The notes beneath the pieces were generated by a model, which did no database searches, had not been told where the DNA came from, and saw only the letters and a program-made list of their open reading frames with translations. From NCBI GenBank assembly GCA_949291945.1, contig CASEXH010000018.1, positions 1-64,000 of the forward strand: a stretch of DNA of 64,000 bases. The letters run 5' to 3'. The DNA is from an uncultured Bacillota bacterium. Its GTDB lineage: Bacteria > Bacillota > Clostridia > Lachnospirales > Lachnospiraceae. This document shows, piece after piece, positions 8,860 through 17,325 of the stretch; position 1 is the first letter of the stretch; the number at the start of each line of letters is the position of its first letter. The position numbers and the translations under genes are program-made.

Positions 8860-8920
8860 GGGCCTCAAATTGAGATGGTTTTCTCATGCGAGCATGAAAA
8901 ACCATCTCAACTTGAGGCCC
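8860..8920. repeat. 29-bp near-perfect hairpin between convergent genes
   Basis: Left arm 8860-8889 and right arm 8892-8920 are complementary apart from one mismatch and one bulged base, with only a 2-nt loop. TTCTCATGCG occurs just before the hairpin (8846-8855) and again at its tip (8881-8890). It separates the LUD gene (ending 8826) from the convergent permease gene (ending 8929), so it may stop both transcripts, but no T-run follows. A smaller GCCC/GGGC hairpin follows the LUD stop at about 8830-8842. Confidence 0.75.
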
Positions 8921-8928
8921 TGGTGTCA

Positions 8929-10185
8929 TCACATCCTTCTCAGGGCTTCGATGGGGCTTAGGTTGGCGGCTTTTATGGAGGGGAGCAGGCCGAATACTAA
9001 ACCGATGACGGTGGAGAAAGCTACTGCGCCGGCGGCGGCCGGTATGCTGATCACCATGGGCATGGAGGACATTCTGGCAATGACCGCTGCAAGAAGTATT
9101 CCTGCAAAAACTCCAAGGACACCGCCGATACTGGTGAGTACTGCGGCCTCTGTGAGGAACTGGCCCAGGATCCTTCTCTTGTTGGCTCCTATAGCTTTCT
9201 TCAGGCCGATCTCTCCGGTACGTTCTGTTACGGATACCAGCATGATATTCATTACACCGATGCCGCCTACCAACAGGGATATACTGGCGATCCACAGAAG
9301 CTGTCGGTTGGTGCTCTCGCTGATCTGCTGGAGCCCCTTGGCCTTTTCCATCATATCTTTCGCCTTATATTCCATGGTATCGTTAGTAGAATTGATCCTG
9401 TTGTTCAGGATCTCTGCAGTTTTCTTCCCCACCGAACTCATAGCTTCCGGAGAGACTGCCTTTACCGATACCTGTTGAGGCTCATCATACTGATAGACCA
9501 CCGGCCATACTGCGCTGGGCATAAGTACCATTCCGCCGCTGCCGGTATTATAGTAAGTGTAGTATTCTTCCCTACTGTTGATCACCGGCTGGTACTCTTC
9601 GGTTTTCTTCACCACGCCTACAACGAAAAAAGGTTCCCCTTTTATCTCAATAGTCTTTCCTATTTCCTGTCCTTTCTCAAAGAAATTTGCTGCTGCCGTC
9701 TCATCTAAAAGAACCAGCTTCTTTGAAGTTTTATAGTCTTTTTCAGAGAAGCCCCGTCCCCGTATAAGCTGGTATCCGCAGGTGTCCAGATAATCCTCAT
9801 CAATTCCCAGGACCATCCCGCCATCCAGACTTTTATCCTGGTAGAAAATACTGTCTGCATACTGTCTCATCAGATAAAGAGTTGCTGCCTCCACTTCCTC
9901 AAGCTCCAGGATTTCTTCTTTCTGTTCCTGGCTGATCACAGGCACTCCCTGGGGAAGTCCCTCATATTCCATCTGGTACTCCCCGCCATTTCCATAAAGG
10001 GTGATCTCAATGACATTATCCCCTTCTCCGATAAGATTTTTCTTGATCTGCTCATTTGTTCCCTCAATCGTAGATACAATGGAAATCAGTGCTGCGATAC
10101 CGATGATAATTCCCAGCATGGTCAGGAAAGAACGCATTTTGTGAGCCCAGATCCCCTGGAAAGATAATCTTATATTCTCAATCAT
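8929..10185 (-). CDS. MacB/FtsX-type ABC transporter permease
   Basis: A membrane subunit of the mechanotransmission (type VII) ABC class, which normally drives export or extracytoplasmic work. The 418 residues give one N-terminal membrane helix (about 17-37), a large extracytoplasmic MacB-core domain (about 45-275), then three C-terminal helices in the FtsX domain (VGGIGVMNIMLVSVTERTGE is the family hallmark). The terminal SIKAANLSPIEALRR is the conserved cytoplasmic end. It is last in a minus-strand unit behind two membrane-fusion adaptors (gaps 11 and 10 nt). The expected ATP-binding subunit is not encoded anywhere next to it. Substrate unknown. Confidence 0.88.
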   Translation of the reverse strand: MIENIRLSFQGIWAHKMRSFLTMLGIIIGIAALISIVSTIEGTNEQIKKNLIGEGDNVIEITLYGNGGEYQMEYEGLPQGVPVISQEQKEEILELEEVEAATLYLMRQYADSIFYQDKSLDGGMVLGIDEDYLDTCGYQLIRGRGFSEKDYKTSKKLVLLDETAAANFFEKGQEIGKTIEIKGEPFFVVGVVKKTEEYQPVINSREEYYTYYNTGSGGMVLMPSAVWPVVYQYDEPQQVSVKAVSPEAMSSVGKKTAEILNNRINSTNDTMEYKAKDMMEKAKGLQQISESTNRQLLWIASISLLVGGIGVMNIMLVSVTERTGEIGLKKAIGANKRRILGQFLTEAAVLTSIGGVLGVFAGILLAAVIARMSSMPMVISIPAAAGAVAFSTVIGLVFGLLPSIKAANLSPIEALRRM

Positions 10186-10196
10186 ATTCCTTCCTC

Positions 10197-12158
10197 CTAA
10201 TACATGCTGTAAAGTTCTTCAATAGAAGCCTCACGGACTCCGGCTCCTTCCCGTACGTTCTTACCGTAAGGGAAAGCCAGCTTATCCTCAAGGGTAATAC
10301 CTTCCTTGATCTCCACTGTGGATCCGTAAAAGGTTCTTCCTGTTGTTACCTTCTGTTTTTTCAGACGCTGATCTTCCCCTTCTTTGTATACAAACTCTTC
10401 TCCGTTCTGGGTCCGTATATACTCTCTGCTGATAAAGATGCCTGTGATCTCTCCTCCTTCTGCCGGCAGGTCCATAGAAACCATCTCATTTGCTTTAAAG
10501 CCCTGGCCATCCTGGATCACTGCTGTAAAAGGATAATAAGACTGCTCCTGCATGCCGCTGGAATAGCCTTCCTGGGGATAAGGGGAAACTTCTGTGATCT
10601 CTGCCTGAAACCCCATCTGAGACTCATAAGCCATACCTGTAACCACCTGTCCCGGCTTCACACTGTCCAGCTGATACTCCCCTACCATTCCCTGAATATA
10701 AGCTCCCGCTGCACTTTCCACTACAATAAAAGGCTCTCCGTCCACCTCGCCTTTGGCAGGGTCTCCTACTTTTTTCACAGTACCGTCCAGAGTACTTTTT
10801 ACCACTTCTCCTGCAAGCTGCTGCTCTACCTTCTTGATCTTCAGATCCGCTTCTTTTATACTCAGGTCCGTATCAGAAATCTCTTTTTGCTTCTCACTGA
10901 CCGCTTTCTCCAGCTCTTCCTTAGAGTATCCCTGGATAATGTCCTCCTCAGGAATAAACTCTATAAAATCTTCCGGAATGTCCATCCATTCCTCATCCTC
11001 CGGAATCTCCTCTTCCGCCGGAGGAACCATATCCCACTGATCATTTCCCAGGTATGTACGGAACCATACCTCGGGCTGTACAGGTTCGGCAATGGTATTT
11101 CCGTCCAGGAGCATGGCTGCCAGTAAAACTCCGTCTTCTTTATCCTCGCTTCTTACTTCCAGCAAACAGTATACCGGAATCTGGCTTCGGGTTCCCGTAT
11201 CGTCAAAACCTCCTGCCCAGTTTAAAAAGGCTCCCTGTATCAGCACATTCTTTGTACAGAGAAATCGATAGGGATCCTCCTGGGTACCAGTTCCCTTAAA
11301 GGCAATAGCATTTTCAAAAATCCCCTGATCTTCTGTGTGTTCTCCCTGTTCAAGGAGAATGTCTTTATACAGCCGCTGATAGACCCCGGAAGGTCTGGGA
11401 AGCTCCTCTCCCGGCTGCTGAGGCTCTTCCGGGTCTGAGGGTTCCTCCGGTTGTCCAGGCTCCTCTGGTTCTGAAGGATCCTGGGGTTGTTCAGGCTCCT
11501 CCGGGTCAGAAGGAGTCTCTGGATCCAAAGGTGTTTCCGGGTTTAATGGTTCTTCCGGAGTCTCCGGATCTGACGGGATCACGGAACTCCCGGGCTCCTC
11601 TTCCTGAAAAGATTTTTCCTGTTCTGCCGGAATTTCTTCTGTCCCATTTTCTCCGGTTAGCAGCTCCGGATTCTGATCTGCTGCTGTAAATTCTGCTGCC
11701 GGATCGGTTTTCCGAATCCTTCCTAAAAATTCCACCTGATAGTCTTCTGTATGAGATACAGCCTGAGCTTTATCTTTTTTCAGCTTTTCCAGCTCCTGTT
11801 CCAGTCCTTTTTTCTTTACTTCCAGCTGCTGCCGGGTCAGCTTTTCCATCTCCAGATCGATATTTACCAGTGTCATATCGTAAGAAAGCAAGGGATCTCC
11901 TTTCTTTACCTCCTGGCCTTCCTGGACATGTACTGCAGATACGATCTGCTTATCCTGGAGATGGACTTCCTGAGAAACCTGGGAAGCTATCGTTCCCTCC
12001 AGACTGGTGCCGCTCTGCCAGATACTCTGAGAAAGCTCTGAGACCGGATAAACGTCCACCTGGGAACTTCTGAAATTCTGGGCAAGATACCATCCGCCTA
12101 CCCCCAAAGCCGTAAGGCCGGCTGCCGTGATTATGATTGTCTTTTTCTTTATCTTCAT
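10197..12158 (-). CDS. HlyD/MacA-like adaptor with large Pro/Glu-rich insertion
   Basis: A membrane-anchored adaptor (helix about 7-24). The first lipoyl half (HVQEGQEVKKGDPLLSYD, about 77-94) and first coiled-coil helix (95-135) are normal. Instead of a short turn, about 270 residues follow: an acidic stretch, a proline/glutamate repeat zone (about 195-254, units such as PSDPEEPEQP) and a globular part with FKGTGTQEDPYRFLCTKN (about 260-400). The second helix (about 415-450) and lipoyl half (GTVKKVGDPAKGEVDGEPFIV) then resume. At 653 residues it is about 200-250 longer than usual Gram-positive adaptors. It lies between a second adaptor and a MacB permease, with no ATPase nearby. Confidence 0.85.
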   Translation of the reverse strand: MKIKKKTIIITAAGLTALGVGGWYLAQNFRSSQVDVYPVSELSQSIWQSGTSLEGTIASQVSQEVHLQDKQIVSAVHVQEGQEVKKGDPLLSYDMTLVNIDLEMEKLTRQQLEVKKKGLEQELEKLKKDKAQAVSHTEDYQVEFLGRIRKTDPAAEFTAADQNPELLTGENGTEEIPAEQEKSFQEEEPGSSVIPSDPETPEEPLNPETPLDPETPSDPEEPEQPQDPSEPEEPGQPEEPSDPEEPQQPGEELPRPSGVYQRLYKDILLEQGEHTEDQGIFENAIAFKGTGTQEDPYRFLCTKNVLIQGAFLNWAGGFDDTGTRSQIPVYCLLEVRSEDKEDGVLLAAMLLDGNTIAEPVQPEVWFRTYLGNDQWDMVPPAEEEIPEDEEWMDIPEDFIEFIPEEDIIQGYSKEELEKAVSEKQKEISDTDLSIKEADLKIKKVEQQLAGEVVKSTLDGTVKKVGDPAKGEVDGEPFIVVESAAGAYIQGMVGEYQLDSVKPGQVVTGMAYESQMGFQAEITEVSPYPQEGYSSGMQEQSYYPFTAVIQDGQGFKANEMVSMDLPAEGGEITGIFISREYIRTQNGEEFVYKEGEDQRLKKQKVTTGRTFYGSTVEIKEGITLEDKLAFPYGKNVREGAGVREASIEELYSMY

Positions 12159-12168
12159 ATCTTTCCCC

Positions 12169-13518
12169 CTATAATTCCGGCGAGCTGTTTTCTCCTTCTG
12201 CAGGCTCCTGGATTGTTTCCTCCTGCGGCGTCTCTTCCTCCGTTATGGCCCCGGTTCCTTCCGGCAGCGTCTCCTCAGAGATTTCTTCATCTAAAGGAAT
12301 CTCCTCTCCGGAAGGCTCTTCCATCTCTCCTGCATATGCCTGTGCCGGATCATGGGTAGTCTTCATTCCCTCCTCCAGAAAGTCCTGTGGATAGGCCACA
12401 TAATCTCCGCTGTCTATTCCATCCTCGATCTTATACTGCATCATTTCCTGATCATAGGTTCCAAGGACCACAGTTCTCTTTTCCAGAGCCCCGTCCTTTT
12501 CCGCCCAGACATAAGGTTTCTTATCCAGATCTGCAATGAAAGCCTCATTCAACCACACACCAGGTTCTCTCTGGGACAGTCCCGTATCATGCTCGATATA
12601 GACATGCTGTCCCAGCAAAAGTCCCTGAGAAGACTCCAGATCCACATAAAACGGATAAGAAGTGGAGGTAGTCTGCCCGCTGTCTTCTGTGCCTGCAGAA
12701 TAATACATGCTGCTGGTATTATTCTGGGGATTCTTTGTATCCACTGCAGAATATGTACCCGTCCACACCTGGTCTTCATCCACTCTGGAGCGTATCACAG
12801 CAGGGCTTCCCTCTGTGATCTCCCCGATATTCTGCTCATTAACTCTTCCTTTGACCCTATATTCTCCTGTGGCCAGAATAGTAATAAAGGCCTGGCTGGA
12901 AGAATCGCCGTACATATTCATTCCTGTCTGTTCCTGATTTTGAACAGACTTTACCACACCTTTCATCTCGCTGGTAACTGTAGAATTATCGATCTGGCTC
13001 TGAATCCGGTTGATCTCTACTTCCTTGGCTTTTCTGTCATATTCACTTTTCTTTAAATCCATCTGCGCACTCTGGATCTGGGTGGTATAAGAAAACTGTT
13101 CCTCCTCAGGGGCATCCTTCTTTTCTTTCTCTAACTGCTGAATCTGGGCCTGGAGATTTGTCATCTCGCTGGCAGCCCGTTCCAGGTCCAGCCGTGCCTG
13201 CTGGATATCCATTTCCAAAGAAGCGGTATCATATGTAAAGAGAGGCGTTCCAACCTCTACATCATCTCCTGCCTTTACCAGTACTTCTTTGACCTCCCTC
13301 TCTGAATCTTTCTGAACCTCCAAAGTTTTCTGAGATTCCACCACCCCTGCCAGTCTCTGGATTCCGGACATATCGTTCATGGAGGACACACTGGTTACAT
13401 AGGCCAGATCCTCTGTCTGCTTTCCACCTGAATCCCGGATAAAGAAAATCCCTGCTGCCAGTCCTCCTATGCAGACCACACCACAGACTCCGCCGATAAT
13501 CTTATATTTTTTGTCCAT
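12169..13518 (-). CDS. HlyD/MacA-like membrane-fusion adaptor
   Basis: A YknX-like adaptor subunit: N-terminal membrane helix (GGVCGVVCIGGLAAGIFFI, about 8-26), split lipoyl domain (VKAGDDVEVGTPLFTYDTAS, then TVTSEMKGVVKSVQNQ), an intervening coiled coil (about 95-175, rich in Q, E and K), and a C-terminal beta-barrel/proximal part. The last 45 residues are an acidic, E/P/T-rich tail. The start MDKKYK has AGAGG 6 nt upstream; the 19 codons before it lack a ribosome site. First gene of a unit with the adaptor and permease at 8929-12158. An extended -10 (TGATATACT, 13621-13613 on the minus strand) lies about 95 nt before the start. Confidence 0.87.
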   Translation of the reverse strand: MDKKYKIIGGVCGVVCIGGLAAGIFFIRDSGGKQTEDLAYVTSVSSMNDMSGIQRLAGVVESQKTLEVQKDSEREVKEVLVKAGDDVEVGTPLFTYDTASLEMDIQQARLDLERAASEMTNLQAQIQQLEKEKKDAPEEEQFSYTTQIQSAQMDLKKSEYDRKAKEVEINRIQSQIDNSTVTSEMKGVVKSVQNQEQTGMNMYGDSSSQAFITILATGEYRVKGRVNEQNIGEITEGSPAVIRSRVDEDQVWTGTYSAVDTKNPQNNTSSMYYSAGTEDSGQTTSTSYPFYVDLESSQGLLLGQHVYIEHDTGLSQREPGVWLNEAFIADLDKKPYVWAEKDGALEKRTVVLGTYDQEMMQYKIEDGIDSGDYVAYPQDFLEEGMKTTHDPAQAYAGEMEEPSGEEIPLDEEISEETLPEGTGAITEEETPQEETIQEPAEGENSSPEL

Positions 13519-13828
13519 ATAAACCTCTTTTCCTTTTTCAAAAGTTTCTGAATTGTTCCCAATATTCTTGCGCAATACCTTTTCACTTACTTTTATCTTT
13601 CCACTTTTTTTCAGTATATCAGAAAATTTCTTCAGTGTCCTGAAATATTTATTAAAATTTTAAAGTAATTTTTTAAGATTTTCTTTCGGATATATATAAA
13701 CAATAAAATATATCGAAAAAAGCAGAACTTTGTCTATAAACGGCGAAATAGGATTTTTTTCGTTGAAAATAGAGTTAATTTGTTGATTCTTTGGTATGCT
13801 GTATGCAGCCTGAGAAAGGAGTGTTTCT
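13519..13828. promoter_or_regulatory. A/T-rich divergent intergenic region
   Basis: A 310-nt spacer between the adaptor operon and the Spo0A-C-like gene, visibly more A/T-rich than its surroundings. On the minus strand an extended -10 (TGATATACT) is at 13621-13613 with no good -35. On the plus strand TTGTTG and TATGCT-like sequences lie in about 13775-13805 but the spacing is poor. Partial matches to the Spo0A box occur (TTTGTC at 13731-13736) without a full consensus. No gene seen. Confidence 0.45.
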
Positions 13829-14155
13829 ATGAAGAAAATCGAGTCCTTAATTCGCCGTCTTGGTATCTGCTCCGTATACCGTGGTTACTATTATCTTGTC
13901 TATGCTGTAGAACTGGTCCTCCATGACGAAGAGTATCTCCTCTTTATGACCAAACGGCTCTATCCTGACATCGGGAAACACTTCCACACATCTGCTTCCA
14001 ATGTAGAACGGTCTATCCGTACCATCGTTACAATCTGCTGGAATGAAGGAAACCGGGAACTGTTAAATCATATCGCCGGTTACCATCTTCTCCGTAAACC
14101 TACAACAGGAGAATTTATTTCCATTCTGGCTTTTCACCTAAAAGTGCAGGGCTGA
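13829..14155 (+). CDS. stand-alone Spo0A C-terminal DNA-binding domain protein
   Basis: The 108 residues align by eye with the sporulation master regulator's DNA-binding domain and nothing else: IRRLGICSVYRGYYYLVYAV (helices 1-2), KRLYPDIGKHFHTSASNVER then SIRTIV (recognition helix region), and RKPTTGEFISILA at the end. The receiver domain and its phospho-accepting aspartate are absent, and there is no room upstream for one. GAAAGGAG sits before the ATG. Such a protein could bind 0A boxes without phosphorylation, either competing with Spo0A or acting on its own targets. It is followed by a lipoprotein gene with its own promoter and sits divergently from the adaptor-permease operon. Confidence 0.85.
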   Translation: MKKIESLIRRLGICSVYRGYYYLVYAVELVLHDEEYLLFMTKRLYPDIGKHFHTSASNVERSIRTIVTICWNEGNRELLNHIAGYHLLRKPTTGEFISILAFHLKVQG

Positions 14156-14177
14156 TAAAGAGACAATGATCTGGCAG

Positions 14178-14206
14178 TTGCATGTTCTGCCTAACTCTGC
14201 TAAAAT
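14178..14206 (+). promoter_or_regulatory. promoter of the lipoprotein gene
   Basis: TTGCAT (14178-14183), a 17-nt spacer and TAAAAT (14201-14206), about 100 nt before the lipoprotein ATG. It makes that gene independent of the Spo0A-C-like gene, which ends 22 nt earlier. Confidence 0.75.
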
Positions 14207-14308
14207 AAGAAGTGTTATGAGCATTTTCTATCCGGACTGGGGCAAATCTTTTGTTTTTTTCTGCTTACAGCCTCATCCGATTCTAGCGATTGTATCAGGA
14301 GAAAAAAC

Positions 14309-15415
14309 ATGCATTTAAAAAAGACGAAAGTTCTCCTGGGGGTTATTCTATCCGGAATTTTTCTTCTGGGTGGATGTGCCTCCAAAAGTGAACGCTTTGC
14401 CAGAGAATCTGTAGTACAGGAACTGGAGAAACTGCAAAGTTCTGACATCCAAACGATACAGGACACCATAGACACCCAGCAGCTTCTCTCCTCGTCCCAA
14501 TACACAGAGGAAACAGCAGAAGAAATCGGAGATATTTATTCTCTGTTTTATAAAGATTTTTCTTTCGATATTAAAAAAGTAACTGTAGATGAAGAGAAAG
14601 GCACAGGCAAAGCAGTAACCAGACTGACCACCATTGATGCCTGCAGCCTGGCAAAAGACTATTCTCTGTCTCTTCTTGAAAAACAGGTGGAGTTAGAAGC
14701 TGATCCCGAAGAAGTAAAATTTTCACTTAATGATTCCTGCATTCTGCTGAAAAAACTGCTGGAAGAAAATGATTACGGCACAGAAACTTCTGAAACAGAG
14801 ATTTCACTGAAAAAAGAAGGAGATTCCTGGAAAGTAATTCACACCTCAGATCTGGACAGCCTGCTCACCGGCGATTTTGCTTCTTATATGTCTGATTCCC
14901 GACTCCTGTCTCCATCAGAGATCGTAAATGCCCATTTTGGAACCATTAAAGACTTTGACAATCAGCAGCTGATCATCTATCTGTCCCTTGACCAGCTTGT
15001 GGATACCGATGATTCCTATAATCATTCCCTTGCAGCAGCCATCGGTGAACAAATCAGCAGATCTTTTGACTATGAGATCACAGGAGAAGAGCAGGAAGAC
15101 AGCCTGGCTGATGTTCAGGTCTCCATTACAAGTCCTGATTTTGAAAACATTCTATCCTCCTATGAAGAACAGCTTACCCAATGGCTGAAAACCTCGGAAT
15201 CTCTTTCTGACGGAGCCCAGGGAAGGCGGGAAAAAGAAAGGTCCCTTCTGCTCTCCTGCATCGAAGATAACGAGGCTACAGTTTCCAAAGATATTACTCT
15301 TCATCTATATAATGATGGGATCAACTGGAAAATTCAAATGGATTCCGATATTGCCGAAGCCGTTTTTGGCGATATTCCCTCGACTATCGACTCCATATCT
15401 CAGGATGTAGAATAA
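14309..15415 (+). CDS. uncharacterised lipoprotein
   Basis: A 368-residue secreted lipoprotein: basic N-terminus, hydrophobic stretch and lipobox LLGGC (cysteine about residue 23), so it should be lipidated and held on the outer face of the membrane. The mature part is acidic and helix-rich, in two halves; each half contains a stretch where D/E/S-rich sequence alternates with short beta-like segments (LKKEGDSWKVIHTSDLDSLL about 170-189; LYNDGINWKIQMDSDIAEAV near the end), suggesting a duplicated fold. AGGAG lies 7 nt before the ATG. I do not recognise the family. It has its own promoter and a bidirectional terminator. Confidence 0.75.
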   Translation: MHLKKTKVLLGVILSGIFLLGGCASKSERFARESVVQELEKLQSSDIQTIQDTIDTQQLLSSSQYTEETAEEIGDIYSLFYKDFSFDIKKVTVDEEKGTGKAVTRLTTIDACSLAKDYSLSLLEKQVELEADPEEVKFSLNDSCILLKKLLEENDYGTETSETEISLKKEGDSWKVIHTSDLDSLLTGDFASYMSDSRLLSPSEIVNAHFGTIKDFDNQQLIIYLSLDQLVDTDDSYNHSLAAAIGEQISRSFDYEITGEEQEDSLADVQVSITSPDFENILSSYEEQLTQWLKTSESLSDGAQGRREKERSLLLSCIEDNEATVSKDITLHLYNDGINWKIQMDSDIAEAVFGDIPSTIDSISQDVE

Positions 15416-15440
15416 TCAGAACGGAAAACACGATACAGAG

Positions 15441-15480
15441 AAAAAGACCGGAAATGCACATGGCTTTTCTGGTCTTTTTC
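15441..15480. terminator. bidirectional terminator, lipoprotein gene / aspS
   Basis: AAAAAGACCGGAAA and TTTTCTGGTCTTTTT pair over about 14 bp with one G-U, a short loop, and a T-run on both strands. It lies between the stop codons of the convergent genes. Confidence 0.85.
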
Positions 15481-15499
15481 TTTTTACTGTTTTTCTTCT

Positions 15500-17299
15500 T
15501 TATTCTTCTTTTTCTGTTTTTTCCACTACTGCAATCCCCAGTTCTTCAAGCTGTTTGGGATCTACCACATCGGGAGCCTCTGACATCAGACAGGAGGCGT
15601 CTTTCACTTTCGGGAAAGCAATCACATCCCGGATGGAATCTTCCTTTGCCATGAGCATAACCAGGCGGTCCAGGCCGTAAGCCAGTCCTGCGTGAGGGGG
15701 AACGCCGTATTTGAAGGCATCCAGAAGGAAACCGAAGCGTTTGTAAGCCTCTTCTTTTGTAAATCCAAGAACTTCAAACATCTTTTCCTGGATATCATCC
15801 TGGAAGATACGGACAGAACCTCCGCCGATCTCATTTCCGTTAAGGACGATATCGTAAGCCTTTGCCCGGACTCTTCCCGGATCGGAATCAATATACGGAA
15901 GGTCCTCCTCCATAGGCATGGTAAATGGGTGGTGCATAGCCACAAAGCGGTTTTCTTCTTCTGACCACTCCAAAAGAGGGAATTCTGTGATCCATACGAA
16001 CTTGAATTCGTTCTTGTCCAGAAGTTCCATCTGTTTTGCCAGTTCCAGACGAAGAGCCCCCAGTACATCCCAGACCAGTTTGGTCTTATCTGCTGCAAAG
16101 AGAAGAAGGTCCCCGTTCTCTCCTTCCATAGCCTGGATAAGGGCGGTCATTTCCTCTTCCTTCATGAATTTTGCAAAGGAAGATTTCACTGTGCCGTCCT
16201 GGCCGATAGCAATATAAGCCAGGCCTTTTGCACCGTATCCTTTTGCAAACTCTACCAGCTTGTCGATCTTCTTTCTCGGCATAGCTCCCTGTCCTTTGGC
16301 ATTAATTCCCCGAACACTGCCGCCATTTTCCAGAGCGCCTTTGAACACTGCGAAATCACAGTCCTTCACTACATCGGATACATCTGTAAGCTCCATGCCG
16401 AAACGGATATCCGGCTTGTCGGAACCAAAGCGGTCCATAGCTTCCTGCCAGGTCATTCTCTGGATAGGAAGGGGAACTTCCACGCCCAGAACTTCTTTAA
16501 AGAGGAACGCCAGCATTCTTTCATTTACATCAATCACATCATCCACATCTACAAAGGACATCTCCATATCGATCTGTGTAAACTCCGGCTGACGGTCTGC
16601 TCTTAAGTCCTCATCTCTGTAACATCTTGCCAGCTGGAAGTACCGGTCATATCCGGAACACATGAGCAGCTGCTTGAAGATCTGGGGAGACTGGGGAAGA
16701 GCATAGAAGCTTCCCGGATGTACACGGCTGGGCACCAGATAGTCTCTTGCTCCCTCAGGAGTACTCTTGATAAGAGTTGGAGTCTCGATTTCCAGGAACC
16801 CTTCCTCTGCCAGGAACTGGCGCACCAGAGTAGAAACTCTGGACCGGAGGATCATATTTTTTTGAAGATCTGGTCTTCTCAGATCCAGATAACGGTATTT
16901 CAGTCTTACTTCTTCTCTGGTCTTGCTGTTCTCTTCGATAGGGAAGGGCGGAGTCTGGGCCTCTGACAGGATCCTAAGCTCTCTGGCCCGGACCTCGATC
17001 TCCCCTGTAGCCAGATTGGGGTTCACTGCACCGGAACGGGCTTCTACCCGTCCTACAACGGCGATCACAAACTCACTTCTCAGCTTTCCTGCCTTTTCAA
17101 ATACTTCCTGGTCAATCTCTCCATTTTCAAAAATCACCTGCATAATACCCGAACGGTCTCTTAAATCCACAAAAACGATACCGCCCTTGTTCCTGCTCTT
17201 CTGCACCCACCCCATAAGGGTAACGGTGCTGCCGATATCTGCTTTTGTCACTTCTGCGCATCTGTGGCTTCTTTTCAGCCCCTTCATTGATTCTGCCAT
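15500..17299 (-). CDS. aspS: aspartyl-tRNA synthetase
   Basis: A class II synthetase charging tRNA-Asp. The 599 residues show the N-terminal OB-fold anticodon-binding domain (VTLMGWVQKSRNKGGIVFVD, about 28-47), class II motif 2 (FTQIDMEMSFVD with the preceding CYRDEDLRADRQPE), the bacterial GAD insertion domain (about 290-420) and motif 3 (GLAYGLDRLVMLM). The GAD insert marks the bacterial type; whether it is discriminating or also charges tRNA-Asn cannot be told from sequence alone, and asnB is present elsewhere in the window. It follows hisS by 26 nt, the common hisS-aspS arrangement, and AAGGAG precedes the ATG. Confidence 0.96.
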   Translation of the reverse strand: MAESMKGLKRSHRCAEVTKADIGSTVTLMGWVQKSRNKGGIVFVDLRDRSGIMQVIFENGEIDQEVFEKAGKLRSEFVIAVVGRVEARSGAVNPNLATGEIEVRARELRILSEAQTPPFPIEENSKTREEVRLKYRYLDLRRPDLQKNMILRSRVSTLVRQFLAEEGFLEIETPTLIKSTPEGARDYLVPSRVHPGSFYALPQSPQIFKQLLMCSGYDRYFQLARCYRDEDLRADRQPEFTQIDMEMSFVDVDDVIDVNERMLAFLFKEVLGVEVPLPIQRMTWQEAMDRFGSDKPDIRFGMELTDVSDVVKDCDFAVFKGALENGGSVRGINAKGQGAMPRKKIDKLVEFAKGYGAKGLAYIAIGQDGTVKSSFAKFMKEEEMTALIQAMEGENGDLLLFAADKTKLVWDVLGALRLELAKQMELLDKNEFKFVWITEFPLLEWSEEENRFVAMHHPFTMPMEEDLPYIDSDPGRVRAKAYDIVLNGNEIGGGSVRIFQDDIQEKMFEVLGFTKEEAYKRFGFLLDAFKYGVPPHAGLAYGLDRLVMLMAKEDSIRDVIAFPKVKDASCLMSEAPDVVDPKQLEELGIAVVEKTEKEE

Positions 17300-17325
17300 G
17301 ACATAAATCTCCTTCTTTGTTCCAT

